Origin: DATATV01 sp036268615
GTDB lineage: Bacteria; Actinomycetota; Actinomycetes; Mycobacteriales; Pseudonocardiaceae
Assembly: GCA_036268615.1 (NCBI GenBank)
Contig: DATATV010000039.1
Location: forward strand, 172,653-236,652
Reading direction: 5' to 3'
DNA: 64,000 nt
Under the pieces are notes generated by a model. The model was not told where the DNA came from. It saw only the letters and a program-made list of their open reading frames with translations, and did no database searches. Below, one piece after another: positions 9,185-20,085 of the stretch; within the stretch, counting starts at the first letter, position 1; each line of letters opens with the position of its first letter. The position numbers and the translations under genes are program-made.

Positions 9185-10285
9185 TCAGGGACCGAACCAG
9201 CGCTCCTCGGCGGTGTGCGGCCGGCCGGAGGTGTTGCCCAGCACCAGCTTGGTGGCCAGCGTGACCTTGCGCGGCCGGCCGGGGTCCGGGCCGTTGAGCA
9301 GCAACTTGCCCGCCTCGCGGCCCTTCTCCAGGATCGGCTGGTCCACAGTGGTCAGTCCGGCCTGCACGGCCGCGTGGATGCCGTCGAAGCCGGTGATGGT
9401 GAGATCCTGCGGAACCCGCAGCCCGCGCCGTCTGGCCTCCTCCAGCGCACCCAGCGCGAGGATGTCGGAGGTGCAGATGAGCGCGGTGACCTGCGGGTCG
9501 CGGTCGAGCAGTTGCGCCGCCGCGGTGGCGCCGCCGGCGATGGTGTGGTCGAACCGCTCCACCACCGGCACGTTGGACCAGGCGGTGCCGACCGACTCGA
9601 ACGCGCCGGCCAGGCCGGCCAGCCGGGCCCGCTGCACGTGGAAGTGCGCGTTGCGCTGGCGTTCGACGGTGGCGAAGTCGTCGTTGCGGTGGCTGCCCAG
9701 CCGCATGCAGACCACGCCCACCCGGCGGTGGCCCAACGAGATCAGGTGCTGGGCCAGTTCGCTCATGGCCGCGTTGTCGTCGATGCCGACCCGGTCGACA
9801 TCGCTGAGGTCGGGCTGGTCGGAGATGACGGTGGGTACCGGGCGCTCCAGCACGGCGGCGAGGTGCGGGTCGTCGTCGGGCACGGAGTAGACGACAAAGC
9901 CGTCGACGCCGGCCCGGTGCACCGAGGCCACATCGGCGCGCTCGGGGTTGACCGGGACGAGGTGCAGGCCCTGTCCGGCGTCCTCACAGGCGAGGGCGAG
10001 GCCCTCCAGGAAGCGGACGGCGCCGGGGTCGCGGAAGGCGTAGGAGAGGTTCTCGGTCAGCAGCAGTCCGACCGCGCCTGCCTTGCGCGTGCGCAGCGAG
10101 CGGGCGACCGGGTCCGGACCGGGATATCCCAGCCGGCGAGCCGTCTCCAGTACCCTCCGCCGCAGTTCGGGGGAGAGCTGGTCGGGGCGGTTGTAGGCGT
10201 TGGACACTGTTGTGCGTGAGACCCCGAGCTCGGCAGCCAGGGATGCCAGCGTGGCAGGACGCCGCGAATGCATAGACCGCACCAT
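9185..10285 (-). CDS. LacI-family transcriptional regulator
   Basis: A 366-residue LacI/GalR repressor. The N-terminal helix-turn-helix reads TLASLAAELGVSRTTVSNAY and is followed by the hinge region (RLGYPGPDPVARSLR). A periplasmic-binding-protein-like effector domain occupies the rest, with the usual SDILALGALEEARRRG and ITGFDGI motifs. An ATG at 10285 is chosen; a second in-frame ATG at 10273 is possible, and neither has a strong ribosome site. It is divergent from the MsiK-type ATPase gene, and an 11-bp palindrome 15 bases before its start could be its own operator. The effector sugar is unknown. Confidence 0.88.
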   Translation of the reverse strand: MVRSMHSRRPATLASLAAELGVSRTTVSNAYNRPDQLSPELRRRVLETARRLGYPGPDPVARSLRTRKAGAVGLLLTENLSYAFRDPGAVRFLEGLALACEDAGQGLHLVPVNPERADVASVHRAGVDGFVVYSVPDDDPHLAAVLERPVPTVISDQPDLSDVDRVGIDDNAAMSELAQHLISLGHRRVGVVCMRLGSHRNDDFATVERQRNAHFHVQRARLAGLAGAFESVGTAWSNVPVVERFDHTIAGGATAAAQLLDRDPQVTALICTSDILALGALEEARRRGLRVPQDLTITGFDGIHAAVQAGLTTVDQPILEKGREAGKLLLNGPDPGRPRKVTLATKLVLGNTSGRPHTAEERWFGP

Positions 10286-10299
10286 GAAGTGACCGTAAC

Positions 10300-10310
10300 G
10301 GTTCAGAACC
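10300..10310. promoter_or_regulatory. palindrome GGTTCAGAACC, candidate LacI-family operator
   Basis: GGTTCAGAACC reads the same on both strands around the central base. It lies 15 bases upstream of the LacI-type gene start and in the region shared with msiK. Position and symmetry suggest an autoregulatory operator; binding is inference. Confidence 0.4.
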
Positions 10311-10382
10311 AATTGTAGAAGCGTGGGTGACGAGCATCCTTCTGTTGGGGCAACACCGCAGGTAGGAGTGGTGCTCCCGACA

Positions 10383-10398
10383 GCTGGTCCAGACCAAT
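10383..10398. promoter_or_regulatory. DasR operator (dre site) upstream of msiK-like gene
   Basis: GCTGGTCCAGACCAAT contains the full 12-base core TGGTCCAGACCA of the DasR dre consensus (TGGTCTAGACCA). It sits 115 bases before the MsiK-type ATPase start. The same core recurs before nagA, the SIS gene and dasA in this window, and dasR is encoded at 50434. Confidence 0.75.
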
Positions 10399-10513
10399 TC
10401 TGCCATCTTTCGGGTGAAAGTTGGCCGGCCGTCACTTATACCAAAGAGGTATCTCTGAATTCGGATGACGACGGTACCGTGACTGGACACTGACCTCAGG
10501 AAAGGTACGTCAC

Positions 10514-11617
<1,104 letters not shown>

Positions 11618-11626
11618 TTTTTCGCT

Positions 11627-11660
11627 CACAGCGGCGCACCTTCCCGAGTGCGCCGCTGTG
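11627..11660. terminator. bidirectional hairpin between msiK and DUF445 gene
   Basis: A 12-bp perfect stem (CACAGCGGCGCA and TGCGCCGCTGTG) with a 10-base loop lies between two convergent genes, just after the msiK stop. Only a short T-run precedes it, typical of GC-rich actinobacterial terminators. Confidence 0.75.
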
Positions 11661-11666
11661 CTGTCT

Positions 11667-12902
11667 TCAGTGCAGGAAGACGAACACCTGCAACTCGCCG
11701 ACCAGAAAGCCGATCGCCGCGCCGACCGCGATGAGCTTCCACTCGTCCTGCTGGAAGGCCGGCCGCAGCAGGCCCTCGAACTGGATCGGGGTCAGCCCGC
11801 GCATCTTGTCCACGATCGTGTTGCGCACGTCGAGGGCCTCGGTGGTGTAGTCCCGGGCGTAGCTGAGGGTCTCCGGCAGCCGCTCGATCGTTCGGGTGGC
11901 GGCGGCGAGCTTGAGCTGGTCGAACCGGCCGCTGCCGACGGCGAACGTGACCAGCGGCTTGGCCAGGCTCATCCGCTCGTCGATGGTGTGCTCGACCTCG
12001 CGCTGGATGAGCGCGAACAGCCGGTCGGAGCGCGGCCCGTGCAGGATCGTGTCCATGATGTTGTCGGCGGTCAGGATCTCGGCAGCGATCAGCGTGCCGT
12101 AGTCGGCCGCGACTTCCTGCCGGCGTTTCTGGAACACGCCCTGCCAGCTGACCAGCCCGAAGAACCGACGGGGTTCGCGTGGCAGAAAGATCATCTTCAG
12201 GGCGAGCCAGTCGGTGAGCCACCCGACGCCGAGACCGAACAACGGCATCACCAGCGGGGAGTGGGTGAACGCCCAGAGCACCATCTGCACGACGCCGAGC
12301 AGGAAACCGAAGTAGAGCCCGCAACTGGCGATGAAGGCGAGCTCGTTCTTGGCGATGTCCCGGATCAGCCGGTTGAGCAGCGCCTTGTCCCGGACGAGAT
12401 GGGTGACGGCCATGTCGCTGACATCCAGCACGCTGTCGATGTCCGCGCCGATGGCGGTCATGATCCGGGTGACCAGCCGAGGTGCCTCGACCCGCACCTG
12501 CCGCAGCAGCAGTTCGCGGGCCGGTCCGGGCAGCCGTTCCCAGAGCCCCGGCTGATACTGCTCGACAATCTCCGGCGTCAATTCGTCCACGACGTGCAAC
12601 AGCGGGCCTTCAATGGCCTTCGCGAGTTCGGCGGGATCAAGCCGCGCGAAGATCTCCGGCACACTGATCAGGTTGGAGGTCAACAGTTGCACCGCCGTCG
12701 TCGCCATCCGAGCGGCGTTGCGCGGCAGCACCCCCTGCCACCCGATCGGGGTCCGGCGCACCCCGGCAAAGGCCAACGGCCGAAACATCATCTCGATCGC
12801 GACCCGCTTGGTGACGTACCCGATGGCCGCAGCGACGAACGGCATGGACAGGTAGATCGGCCAGTGCGCGGCCACGTCCGCGAACACGGCGGAGAAATCC
12901 AT
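11667..12902 (-). CDS. DUF445 family membrane protein
   Basis: A 411-residue protein of the DUF445 family. A hydrophobic N-terminal segment (about residues 10-30, IYLSMPFVAAAIGYVTKRVA) is followed by a repeat-like block, a hydrophobic hairpin in the middle (about 180-225), a second copy of the family repeat (GWLTDWLALKMIF resembles GYVTKRVAIEMMF near the N-terminus) and a C-terminal membrane segment (LIAVGAAIGFLVGELQVFVFL). The family is widespread and of unknown function. The ATG at 12902 has GGGGAGG seven bases upstream, which fixes the start. Confidence 0.82.
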   Translation of the reverse strand: MDFSAVFADVAAHWPIYLSMPFVAAAIGYVTKRVAIEMMFRPLAFAGVRRTPIGWQGVLPRNAARMATTAVQLLTSNLISVPEIFARLDPAELAKAIEGPLLHVVDELTPEIVEQYQPGLWERLPGPARELLLRQVRVEAPRLVTRIMTAIGADIDSVLDVSDMAVTHLVRDKALLNRLIRDIAKNELAFIASCGLYFGFLLGVVQMVLWAFTHSPLVMPLFGLGVGWLTDWLALKMIFLPREPRRFFGLVSWQGVFQKRRQEVAADYGTLIAAEILTADNIMDTILHGPRSDRLFALIQREVEHTIDERMSLAKPLVTFAVGSGRFDQLKLAAATRTIERLPETLSYARDYTTEALDVRNTIVDKMRGLTPIQFEGLLRPAFQQDEWKLIAVGAAIGFLVGELQVFVFLH

Positions 12903-13120
12903 CCGGCCTCCCCACCAGCAAGGACGAACGCGATCGGACAACAGGGAACGAAACAGTCTGCTCGGGTCGGCCCGGATGTTACGCCGAGTCGATCACCGGT
13001 GCCCGGAACAACACGGCGGTTGCCAGGTGTGTCGCCGGCCGGCTGGACATGCCACTCCGCCGCTGCGATCGGTGTCCACCCGTCGACAATCCTGGCCCGA
13101 AGCCAGAAAGGCGGTCGTTG

Positions 13121-13558
13121 TCACGACGGAGAATCGGAGTCGGCTGCCTCCTTGATCGGATGACCTTGCTCATCACGCCTGCGTCGTGGCGCATCCTGGG
13201 CCAAACCGACCAGTCCGAAAATGACGAGGAATGCGATCACCGGCCACCACCACCAGCCCCCACCATCAATAGCCAGAATCGTCAGGGCCGACCCCGACGT
13301 CAAGAAGATCAGCGCAAGGACGATCCCGAACCCGCTCCGACGCATATCCTCGTCGTACGAGATCAGCCCCTCGATCGACCTGTCGACATGCCGAAGGAGG
13401 CTCGACCTTGCCGCGCTGTCCTCCGGCAGCGAGGCCAACAATTCCAGGTCTCGCTTTATCAGACGGTATGAACCCTCCGGTCGCCGAATGCGCTGAGCTA
13501 CTGCACCGAGGATCGGGAGCAGCACGACCACAATGGGCGACAGAGCCTGCCAAATCAC
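13121..13558 (-). CDS. small membrane protein of unknown function
   Basis: A 145-residue protein with an N-terminal hydrophobic segment (about residues 3-20), a charged central region rich in Arg/Asp/Glu (about 22-75), two adjacent membrane segments (about 75-95 and 100-118, containing GGGWWWW) and a charged tail. I do not recognise a family. The start is a GTG with only a weak ribosome site. It stands alone between the DUF445 gene and the MBOAT gene. Confidence 0.55.
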   Translation of the reverse strand: MIWQALSPIVVVLLPILGAVAQRIRRPEGSYRLIKRDLELLASLPEDSAARSSLLRHVDRSIEGLISYDEDMRRSGFGIVLALIFLTSGSALTILAIDGGGWWWWPVIAFLVIFGLVGLAQDAPRRRRDEQGHPIKEAADSDSPS

Positions 13559-13642
13559 AAGGCAGATTACCGAACCACTGGCATCGCCGTCATGTTGATA
13601 TTAGTGCTCCACCCGTCCGCGCCTTTGACCTTCAGGAACAGG

Positions 13643-15076
13643 CTAGAACTGGTAGTACAGGAACGGGCTGAACGTCCCCGACGCGATCAATATCGCCGCA
13701 TAAGCCAGCCCCACCGTCATGACCCCGATCCGAATCGTCACCGCGGGCCGACTACGCGACGCCTCCAGCAGCGGCCCGGTCACCGGGTGCGTAGGCAACA
13801 GCACCACCAACAAAGCGACGAGCAGGATGATCAACCGTTGGTTGGTCAGCGCGGCGTTCACCAGGTCGGTGAGGCCGGACAGGTCGGGAACGAACATGTG
13901 GCCCAGGATGGTGAGGGCCTGCCCGAGGTTGCCCGAGCGGAAGAACACCCAGCCGATCACCACCAGCAGCAGGGTCAGCGCGCGCCGGGCCAGTCGCTGC
14001 CACGTGCCGTTCGGGCTGCCGCCCCGGTTGAAGCCGCGCTCGATCACCAGCAGCGCGCCGTGGTACAGGCCCCACACCAGGAACGTCCAGTTCGCGCCGT
14101 GCCAGAAACCGGTCAGCACGAACACGATGCACAGGTTGCGGTACGTCTTCGCCGGGCCGTGCCGGTTGCCGCCCAGCGGGATGTACACGTAGTCGCGGAA
14201 CCACCGGGACAGCGACATGTGCCAGCGCCGCCAGAACTCGGTGATGGTCACCGACGAGTACGGCCGGGCGAAGTTCTCCGGCAGCCGGAAGCCCAGCATC
14301 CGGCCCAGGCCGATCGCCATGTCCGAGTAGCCGGAGAAGTCGAAGAACAGCTGGAGGGTGTAGCCGACCGCGCCCAGCCACGCCACACCGAACGTCATCT
14401 GGTGGTCGGGAGTGCTGAAACACGCGTCCACCATCGGGCCCAGCGAGTCGGCGATTACGGTCTTCTTCACCAGGCCCAGTGCGAACCGCGGGAAACCGGC
14501 GGCGATGTCGTCCAGGCGGTGGGTGCGCTGCTGCGGCAGCTGGTCGGCGATCTCCCGGTACCGCACGATCGGACCCGCGATCAGCTGCGGGAACATCGCG
14601 ATGTAGGTGACGAACGAGACCGGGTTGCGCAGCGCCTTGCGCTCACCCTTGTAGATGTCCACCACGTAGGAGATGTGGTGGAACGTGTAGAACGAGATGC
14701 CGATCGGCAGCGCCAGGCTGACCACCGGGAAACCGCCGCCGAACAGGTGCACCAGGTCGTTGATCTGACCGGTGGCGAAGCCGGCGTACTTCCAGATCAG
14801 CAGCGCGCCGACATCCACGCACACCACGCTGATCAGCAGCCGTTTGCGCAGCTTGCGCCGCAGGTCCCACTCGTCGGGCTCCAGCAGCGGCCCGGCCAGG
14901 AAGTTGACCACCATGCAGGACAGCAGCAAGAGCGTGGTCGCCCCGCCGCCACACGCGTAGAACACCAGGCTGGCCACCGCGATCACGCCGTTGCGCCAGC
15001 GGCGCGGGGCGATCAGCACGGCCGCGAGCACGACCGGCAGGAAGTACCAGAGGAACAACGGGGTGGCGAACGACAT
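13643..15076 (-). CDS. MBOAT family O-acyltransferase (AlgI/DltB-like)
   Basis: A 477-residue polytopic membrane acyltransferase. The signature is clear: FDFSGYSDMAIGLGRMLGF, ITEFWRRWHMSLS, DYVYIPLGGNR and, near the catalytic His, FVLTGFWHGANWTF. These enzymes move acyl groups onto extracellular sugars or polymers together with an SGNH/AlgJ- or DltD-like partner; no such partner is adjacent, so the acceptor is unknown. The ATG at 15076 follows GAGAGGCGG. It is separated from the rlmB operon by a terminator-like hairpin. Confidence 0.88.
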   Translation of the reverse strand: MSFATPLFLWYFLPVVLAAVLIAPRRWRNGVIAVASLVFYACGGGATTLLLLSCMVVNFLAGPLLEPDEWDLRRKLRKRLLISVVCVDVGALLIWKYAGFATGQINDLVHLFGGGFPVVSLALPIGISFYTFHHISYVVDIYKGERKALRNPVSFVTYIAMFPQLIAGPIVRYREIADQLPQQRTHRLDDIAAGFPRFALGLVKKTVIADSLGPMVDACFSTPDHQMTFGVAWLGAVGYTLQLFFDFSGYSDMAIGLGRMLGFRLPENFARPYSSVTITEFWRRWHMSLSRWFRDYVYIPLGGNRHGPAKTYRNLCIVFVLTGFWHGANWTFLVWGLYHGALLVIERGFNRGGSPNGTWQRLARRALTLLLVVIGWVFFRSGNLGQALTILGHMFVPDLSGLTDLVNAALTNQRLIILLVALLVVLLPTHPVTGPLLEASRSRPAVTIRIGVMTVGLAYAAILIASGTFSPFLYYQF

Positions 15077-15162
15077 GCTCCGCCTCTCGTTCCTCGGCCG
15101 CCTGATCAGCCCGCCGGTCGGCCGGGCTGGGCTCGACCATAGCGAAGCGACCCGCACGGAGA

Positions 15163-15200
15163 CCGTGAGTTCGCCCGGATGTGGCCGGGCGAACTCACGG
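15163..15200 (-). terminator. 16-bp hairpin terminating the rlmB operon
   Basis: The arms CCGTGAGTTCGCCCGG (15163-15178) and their exact complement (15185-15200) flank a six-base loop. The hairpin starts seven bases after the rlmB stop and ends before the MBOAT gene on the same strand. Confidence 0.75.
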
Positions 15201-15206
15201 CTCGGG

Positions 15207-16175
15207 TCAGATGCGGCCGATCTGCCGCCTGCGGCGGGCCACCTCGGCCAGCACCACGCCCGCGGCGACCGAGGCGTTGAGCGACTCGACACCGGCGGCC
15301 ATCGGGATGGACACCGTCTGGTCGCACGTCTCCCGGACCAGCCGGGACAGCCCGCGGCCCTCCGAGCCGACCACCACAACCAGCGGCCCGGTGGCCAGTT
15401 CGAGACCGTCCACGGTGACCGTGCCGTCCGCGTCAAGGCCGACGATCATCAGGCCCTTGGCCGCCCAGTCCTTCAGCGTCCTGGTCAGGTTGGTCGCCTG
15501 CGCGACCGGCAGCTTGGCCGCGGTGCCGGCGCTGGTCCGCCACACCACCGCGGTCACCCCGGCGCTGCGCCGGGCCGGCACCACCACGCCGTCCGCGCCG
15601 AACGCGGCCGCCGAGCGGATCACCGCGCCCAGGTTGCGCGGGTCGGTCACCCCGTCCAACGCCACCAGCAGCGGCGGCTCGCCCGACCCCAGTGCCGTTT
15701 CCAACAGGTCGTCGGGGTGCGCGTAGGTGAACGGCGGCACCTGCAGCGCGATGCCCTGGTGGATCGCGCCGGTGGTCAGCCGGTCCAGTTCGGCCCGCTG
15801 CACCTCCAGCACCGAGATGCCCCGGTCGCCCGCACCGCGCACGGCCTCGGCCACCCGGTCGTCGGGCTCGATGCCGATCGCCACGTAGAGCGCGGTGGCC
15901 GGCACGCCGGCGCGCAGGCACTCGGCGACCGGGTTGCGCCCGGCGACCAGCTCGGAGCTCTCCTCGCCGGACTTGCGCCGCTGCCGGGCCGCGTCGGCCT
16001 TCGCCTTGAGCATGTTCGCGCGTCGCTGCGCGGGGTGTCCGGTGCGGTCGGAAGCCTTGGGCGTCGGCCCTTTTCCTTCCAGGGCCCTGGCCCGCTGGCC
16101 GCCCGAACCGACGACCGCACCCTTCTTGGAGCCAGGATTGCGCATCGCGCCCTTACGGCGCGAGTTACCAGCCAC
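15207..16175 (-). CDS. rlmB: 23S rRNA (guanosine-2'-O-)-methyltransferase RlmB (SpoU/TrmH family)
   Basis: A 322-residue SPOUT methyltransferase. A basic, probably disordered N-terminus (residues 1-75) precedes the substrate-binding domain (GRNPVAECLRAG), and the knotted SAM domain occupies the C-terminal half with NLGAVIRSA, VVVVGSEGRGLS and ESLNASVAAG. It methylates the ribose of a conserved guanosine of 23S rRNA. The start lies one base after the cysS stop, so the two are cotranscribed, as in mycobacteria. Confidence 0.92.
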   Translation of the reverse strand: MAGNSRRKGAMRNPGSKKGAVVGSGGQRARALEGKGPTPKASDRTGHPAQRRANMLKAKADAARQRRKSGEESSELVAGRNPVAECLRAGVPATALYVAIGIEPDDRVAEAVRGAGDRGISVLEVQRAELDRLTTGAIHQGIALQVPPFTYAHPDDLLETALGSGEPPLLVALDGVTDPRNLGAVIRSAAAFGADGVVVPARRSAGVTAVVWRTSAGTAAKLPVAQATNLTRTLKDWAAKGLMIVGLDADGTVTVDGLELATGPLVVVVGSEGRGLSRLVRETCDQTVSIPMAAGVESLNASVAAGVVLAEVARRRRQIGRI

Positions 16176-16176
16176 G

Positions 16177-17568
<1,392 letters not shown>

Positions 17569-17632
17569 ATGACGATGGTACGGGCGGACGCGACCGTGTT
17601 CGGTCGCGGTGTGCTAATGCAGCGACGGCGGG

Positions 17633-18328
17633 TCAGCTGACGCCGTGTGCGGCCAGCGCGGTGAGCAGGCCGTCCGGCCGCTGCTCCGGCGGCAGCGGCG
17701 GCACGATCTCCACCGCGATGCCCAGCGCGGCCGCGCCGCCGTCGGCCTCGGCGCTGTCGCCGATCATCAGCGCGTCGGCCGGTTCGACGCCCAGCCGCTC
17801 GCAGGCGATCCGGAACAGTTTCGGGTCCGGCTTCATCGAACCCTCCACATAGGACAGAACGAACTCGTCGACCAGGTCGACCAGCCCGACGTGGTCGAAC
17901 ACCGGGCGCAGGTCGAAGGCGATGTTGCTCACCACCGCGACCGGGATTCCCTTGTCCCGCAGCAGTTCCAGTGTTGCCCGGGTATCCGGGTAGGGCTGCC
18001 AGTTGCGGGCGTCGCCGATCTGCTCGTAACACGCGACGGCCAGCGCCTCGTCGGCCAACCCGGAGTGCCGGAGCATCCCCAGATACACCGAACGGTGCAG
18101 TTCCGGGTCGAGGTCGCGGCGGTGCCACGCGTCCACCAGGTCGGGTGGCAGTTCGGCCAGCGGCCGAACCGGGGAGGTGAGCACGCGCATCAGCTCGGCC
18201 TGCTCGGTCAGGTCGGGCACGGTGGTCACCCCGCGCCGGACGAGGTCGGCCGACCATGCCTCGGTCGGGCCGAAGTCCAGCCGGAACAGGGTGCCGGAGA
18301 AGTCGAGAAGAACGCCGTGAACCGCCAC
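17633..18328 (-). CDS. HAD-superfamily hydrolase
   Basis: A 231-residue HAD phosphatase-like protein. Motif I is LLDFSGTLF near residues 7-15, with the nucleophile Asp but Ser at the +2 position where phosphatases usually have a second Asp. Motif II Ser is in VVSNIAFD, motif III Lys in GSMKPDPKLF and motif IV acids in MIGDSAEAD; a helical cap lies between. The substrate is unknown. It sits between cysS and ispF, a position empty in mycobacteria. Confidence 0.8.
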   Translation of the reverse strand: MAVHGVLLDFSGTLFRLDFGPTEAWSADLVRRGVTTVPDLTEQAELMRVLTSPVRPLAELPPDLVDAWHRRDLDPELHRSVYLGMLRHSGLADEALAVACYEQIGDARNWQPYPDTRATLELLRDKGIPVAVVSNIAFDLRPVFDHVGLVDLVDEFVLSYVEGSMKPDPKLFRIACERLGVEPADALMIGDSAEADGGAAALGIAVEIVPPLPPEQRPDGLLTALAAHGVS

Positions 18329-18387
18329 GAATCCACCGTACGTGGTCTGGACCTTCCGGCCCAGCCGACGTGACGAGCCTCCCTGGT

Positions 18388-18876
18388 TCAGGCGGGCGGG
18401 GCGAGCAGCAGGGCGGTGGCCACCGCGGCGACGCCCTCACCGCGGCCGGTCAGGCCCAGCCCGTCGGTGGTGGTCGCGGTGACCGACACCGGCCCGCCGA
18501 CCGCCGCGGACAGCACCTGCTCGGCCTCGGCCCGGCGCCGGCCGATCCGCGGCCGGTTGCCGATGATCTGCACGGCGGCGTTGCCGACGGTGAAGCCTGC
18601 CTCGGTGAGCAGCCGGTTGACCTCGGTGAGCAGCGTGACGCCGTGCGCGCCGGCCAGCTTCGGGTCGCTCGTGCCGAACACCACCCCGACATCGCCGAGC
18701 CCGGCCGCGGACAGCAGCGCGTCGCACAGCGCGTGCGCGGCCACGTCGCCGTCGGAGTGCCCGGCGCAGCCGTCGGTGTCCGGCCAGCGCAGCCCGGCCA
18801 GCCAGCACTCCCGGCCGGCCTCGATGGGATGTACGTCGGTACCGATGCCCACCCGGGGAATCGCCGAACCGGTCAC
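18388..18876 (-). CDS. ispF: 2-C-methyl-D-erythritol 2,4-cyclodiphosphate synthase
   Basis: A 162-residue enzyme of the MEP isoprenoid pathway that cyclises CDP-methylerythritol 2-phosphate. Metal ligands are in GTDVHPI (Asp and His) and AGHSDGDVAAHALCDALL. The family end motif TTTDGLGLTGRGEG is present. The GTG start at 18876 overlaps the ispD stop by four bases, so translation is coupled. Unlike its partner IspD, every active-site motif looks intact. Confidence 0.93.
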   Translation of the reverse strand: MTGSAIPRVGIGTDVHPIEAGRECWLAGLRWPDTDGCAGHSDGDVAAHALCDALLSAAGLGDVGVVFGTSDPKLAGAHGVTLLTEVNRLLTEAGFTVGNAAVQIIGNRPRIGRRRAEAEQVLSAAVGGPVSVTATTTDGLGLTGRGEGVAAVATALLLAPPA

Positions 18877-19541
18877 GCGTCGCCTCTCGTTCCGGTCAGC
18901 AGGGTCTCGGCCACGGTCAGGTCGAACGCGCTGACCAGCCGTCGGGCGTCCGGATCGCCGGCCACCGTGCGTGCGCGGCCACGCAGCTGGTCGAGACCAC
19001 CGGGTCCGGCCGCGCGCAGGGCGGCAGCCGGGAAGCCTTCGGGGGTCTGGGCCACCCGCAGTTCCGACCGGTCCGGGGTGCTCAACACCAGGCCGGTCGG
19101 GTCGAGTTGTTTGACCGTGTCGGTGCACGGCAGCACCGGCACCACCGGGCCACCGGTGGCCCGCACCTCGGCGACCACCCGGCGGACCAGGTCGGGGCCG
19201 GCGAACGCGTGCAACACGTCGTGCACGAGCAGCACTTCGGCGTCCGGAACGGAGGCCAGTGCCATAGTGTGATCAACAGCACCCACGACCAGCCGAACGT
19301 GGCTGGCCGGGTCGTCCGGGTTCAGGCCGTGGTCGACCAGGACGGTGGACACGGCCGCCCGCTCCGTGGCGGACACCGTGACCAGGACCTGGTCGACCAG
19401 GCCGGAATCGAACAGGCGGCGCACGGTGTGCACCACCAGAGGAATATCGGCCACCTGGATCAGCGCAGGCGAATCCGAACCGGCCGTGCCGGACATGTTC
19501 TGGTCAGCACGGACCAGCGCGAGAACACTCACCAGATCCAT
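18873..19541 (-). CDS. ispD: IspD-like protein (MEP cytidylyltransferase fold) with degenerate active site
   Basis: A 222-residue protein that aligns along its length with IspD (2-C-methyl-D-erythritol 4-phosphate cytidylyltransferase), including VVPVLPCTDTVK and VAQTPEGF. The catalytic parts are gone. Where IspD has the Gly-rich AAGxGxR loop and a PK motif, this protein reads LVRADQNMSG and DSPALIQV. The VHDAAR box reads VHDVLHA, the GGxxRxxSV box reads GAVDHTMAL, and the C-terminal TKxxDL lysine motif is SAFDL. The frame shows no sign of a sequencing shift. Position and the 4-base overlap with ispF argue for retained expression. It may be inactive, structural, or changed in activity. The ATG at 19541 is chosen over a TTG at 19547. 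Confidence 0.8.
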   Translation of the reverse strand: MDLVSVLALVRADQNMSGTAGSDSPALIQVADIPLVVHTVRRLFDSGLVDQVLVTVSATERAAVSTVLVDHGLNPDDPASHVRLVVGAVDHTMALASVPDAEVLLVHDVLHAFAGPDLVRRVVAEVRATGGPVVPVLPCTDTVKQLDPTGLVLSTPDRSELRVAQTPEGFPAAALRAAGPGGLDQLRGRARTVAGDPDARRLVSAFDLTVAETLLTGTRGDA

Positions 19542-19567
19542 CCACAACCCGCCGTGTGCGCGGCCGG

Positions 19568-20056
19568 TCAGGAAGCGGTGGTCAGTACCTCGTCGAGGAG
19601 CACTTCCGCTTTGTCCTCGTCAGTGCCTTCGGCCAGCGCCAACTCGCTCACCAGGATCTGCCTTGCCTTCGCCAGCATCCGCTTCTCGCCCGCGGACAGG
19701 CCGCGGTCCTTCTCGCGTCGCCAGAGGTCGCGCACCACTTCGGCCACCTTGTTCACATCGCCGGAGGCGAGCTTCTCAAGGTTGGCCTTGTATCGCCGGG
19801 ACCAGTTGGTCGGCTCTTCGGTGTGGGGAGCTCGCAACACATCAAACACCCGGTTGAGCCCTTCCTGACCGACCACGTCCCGCACACCGACGAATTCGGC
19901 GTTGTCCGCGGGCACCCGGACCGTCAGGTCGCCTTGGGCAACCTTCAGAACGAGGTATTTCTTCTCCTCGCCCTTGATCACGCGGGTTTCGATTGCTTCG
20001 ATGAGAGCGGCACCGTGGTGCGGGTAGACGACGGTCTCTCCGACCTTGAAAACCAT
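19568..20056 (-). CDS. carD: RNA polymerase-binding transcription factor CarD
   Basis: A 162-residue essential actinobacterial regulator that stabilises open promoter complexes, notably at rRNA promoters. The N-terminal Tudor-like RNA-polymerase interaction domain (residues 1-60, MVFKVGETVVYPHHG) precedes a helical DNA-binding domain with WSRRYKANLEKLASGD and the conserved Trp. Length equals the mycobacterial protein. AGAGG precedes the ATG. It heads the block carD-ispD-ispF; the ispD start is 26 bases after its stop. Confidence 0.95.
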   Translation of the reverse strand: MVFKVGETVVYPHHGAALIEAIETRVIKGEEKKYLVLKVAQGDLTVRVPADNAEFVGVRDVVGQEGLNRVFDVLRAPHTEEPTNWSRRYKANLEKLASGDVNKVAEVVRDLWRREKDRGLSAGEKRMLAKARQILVSELALAEGTDEDKAEVLLDEVLTTAS

Positions 20057-20085
20057 GTGTCCTCTGCCCCTTTCGCTGATGCCAT

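Noticed and set aside
13592..15142. Long plus-strand open frame of 516 codons opposite the MBOAT gene
   Set aside because: The His/Gln/Arg-rich translation has no family likeness, whereas the opposite strand encodes a clear MBOAT protein.
18341..18356. DasR-like site CGTGGTCTGGACCTTC before the HAD gene
   Set aside because: Only one arm is complete (ACCT in place of ACCA) and the gene has no link to amino sugars; probably chance.
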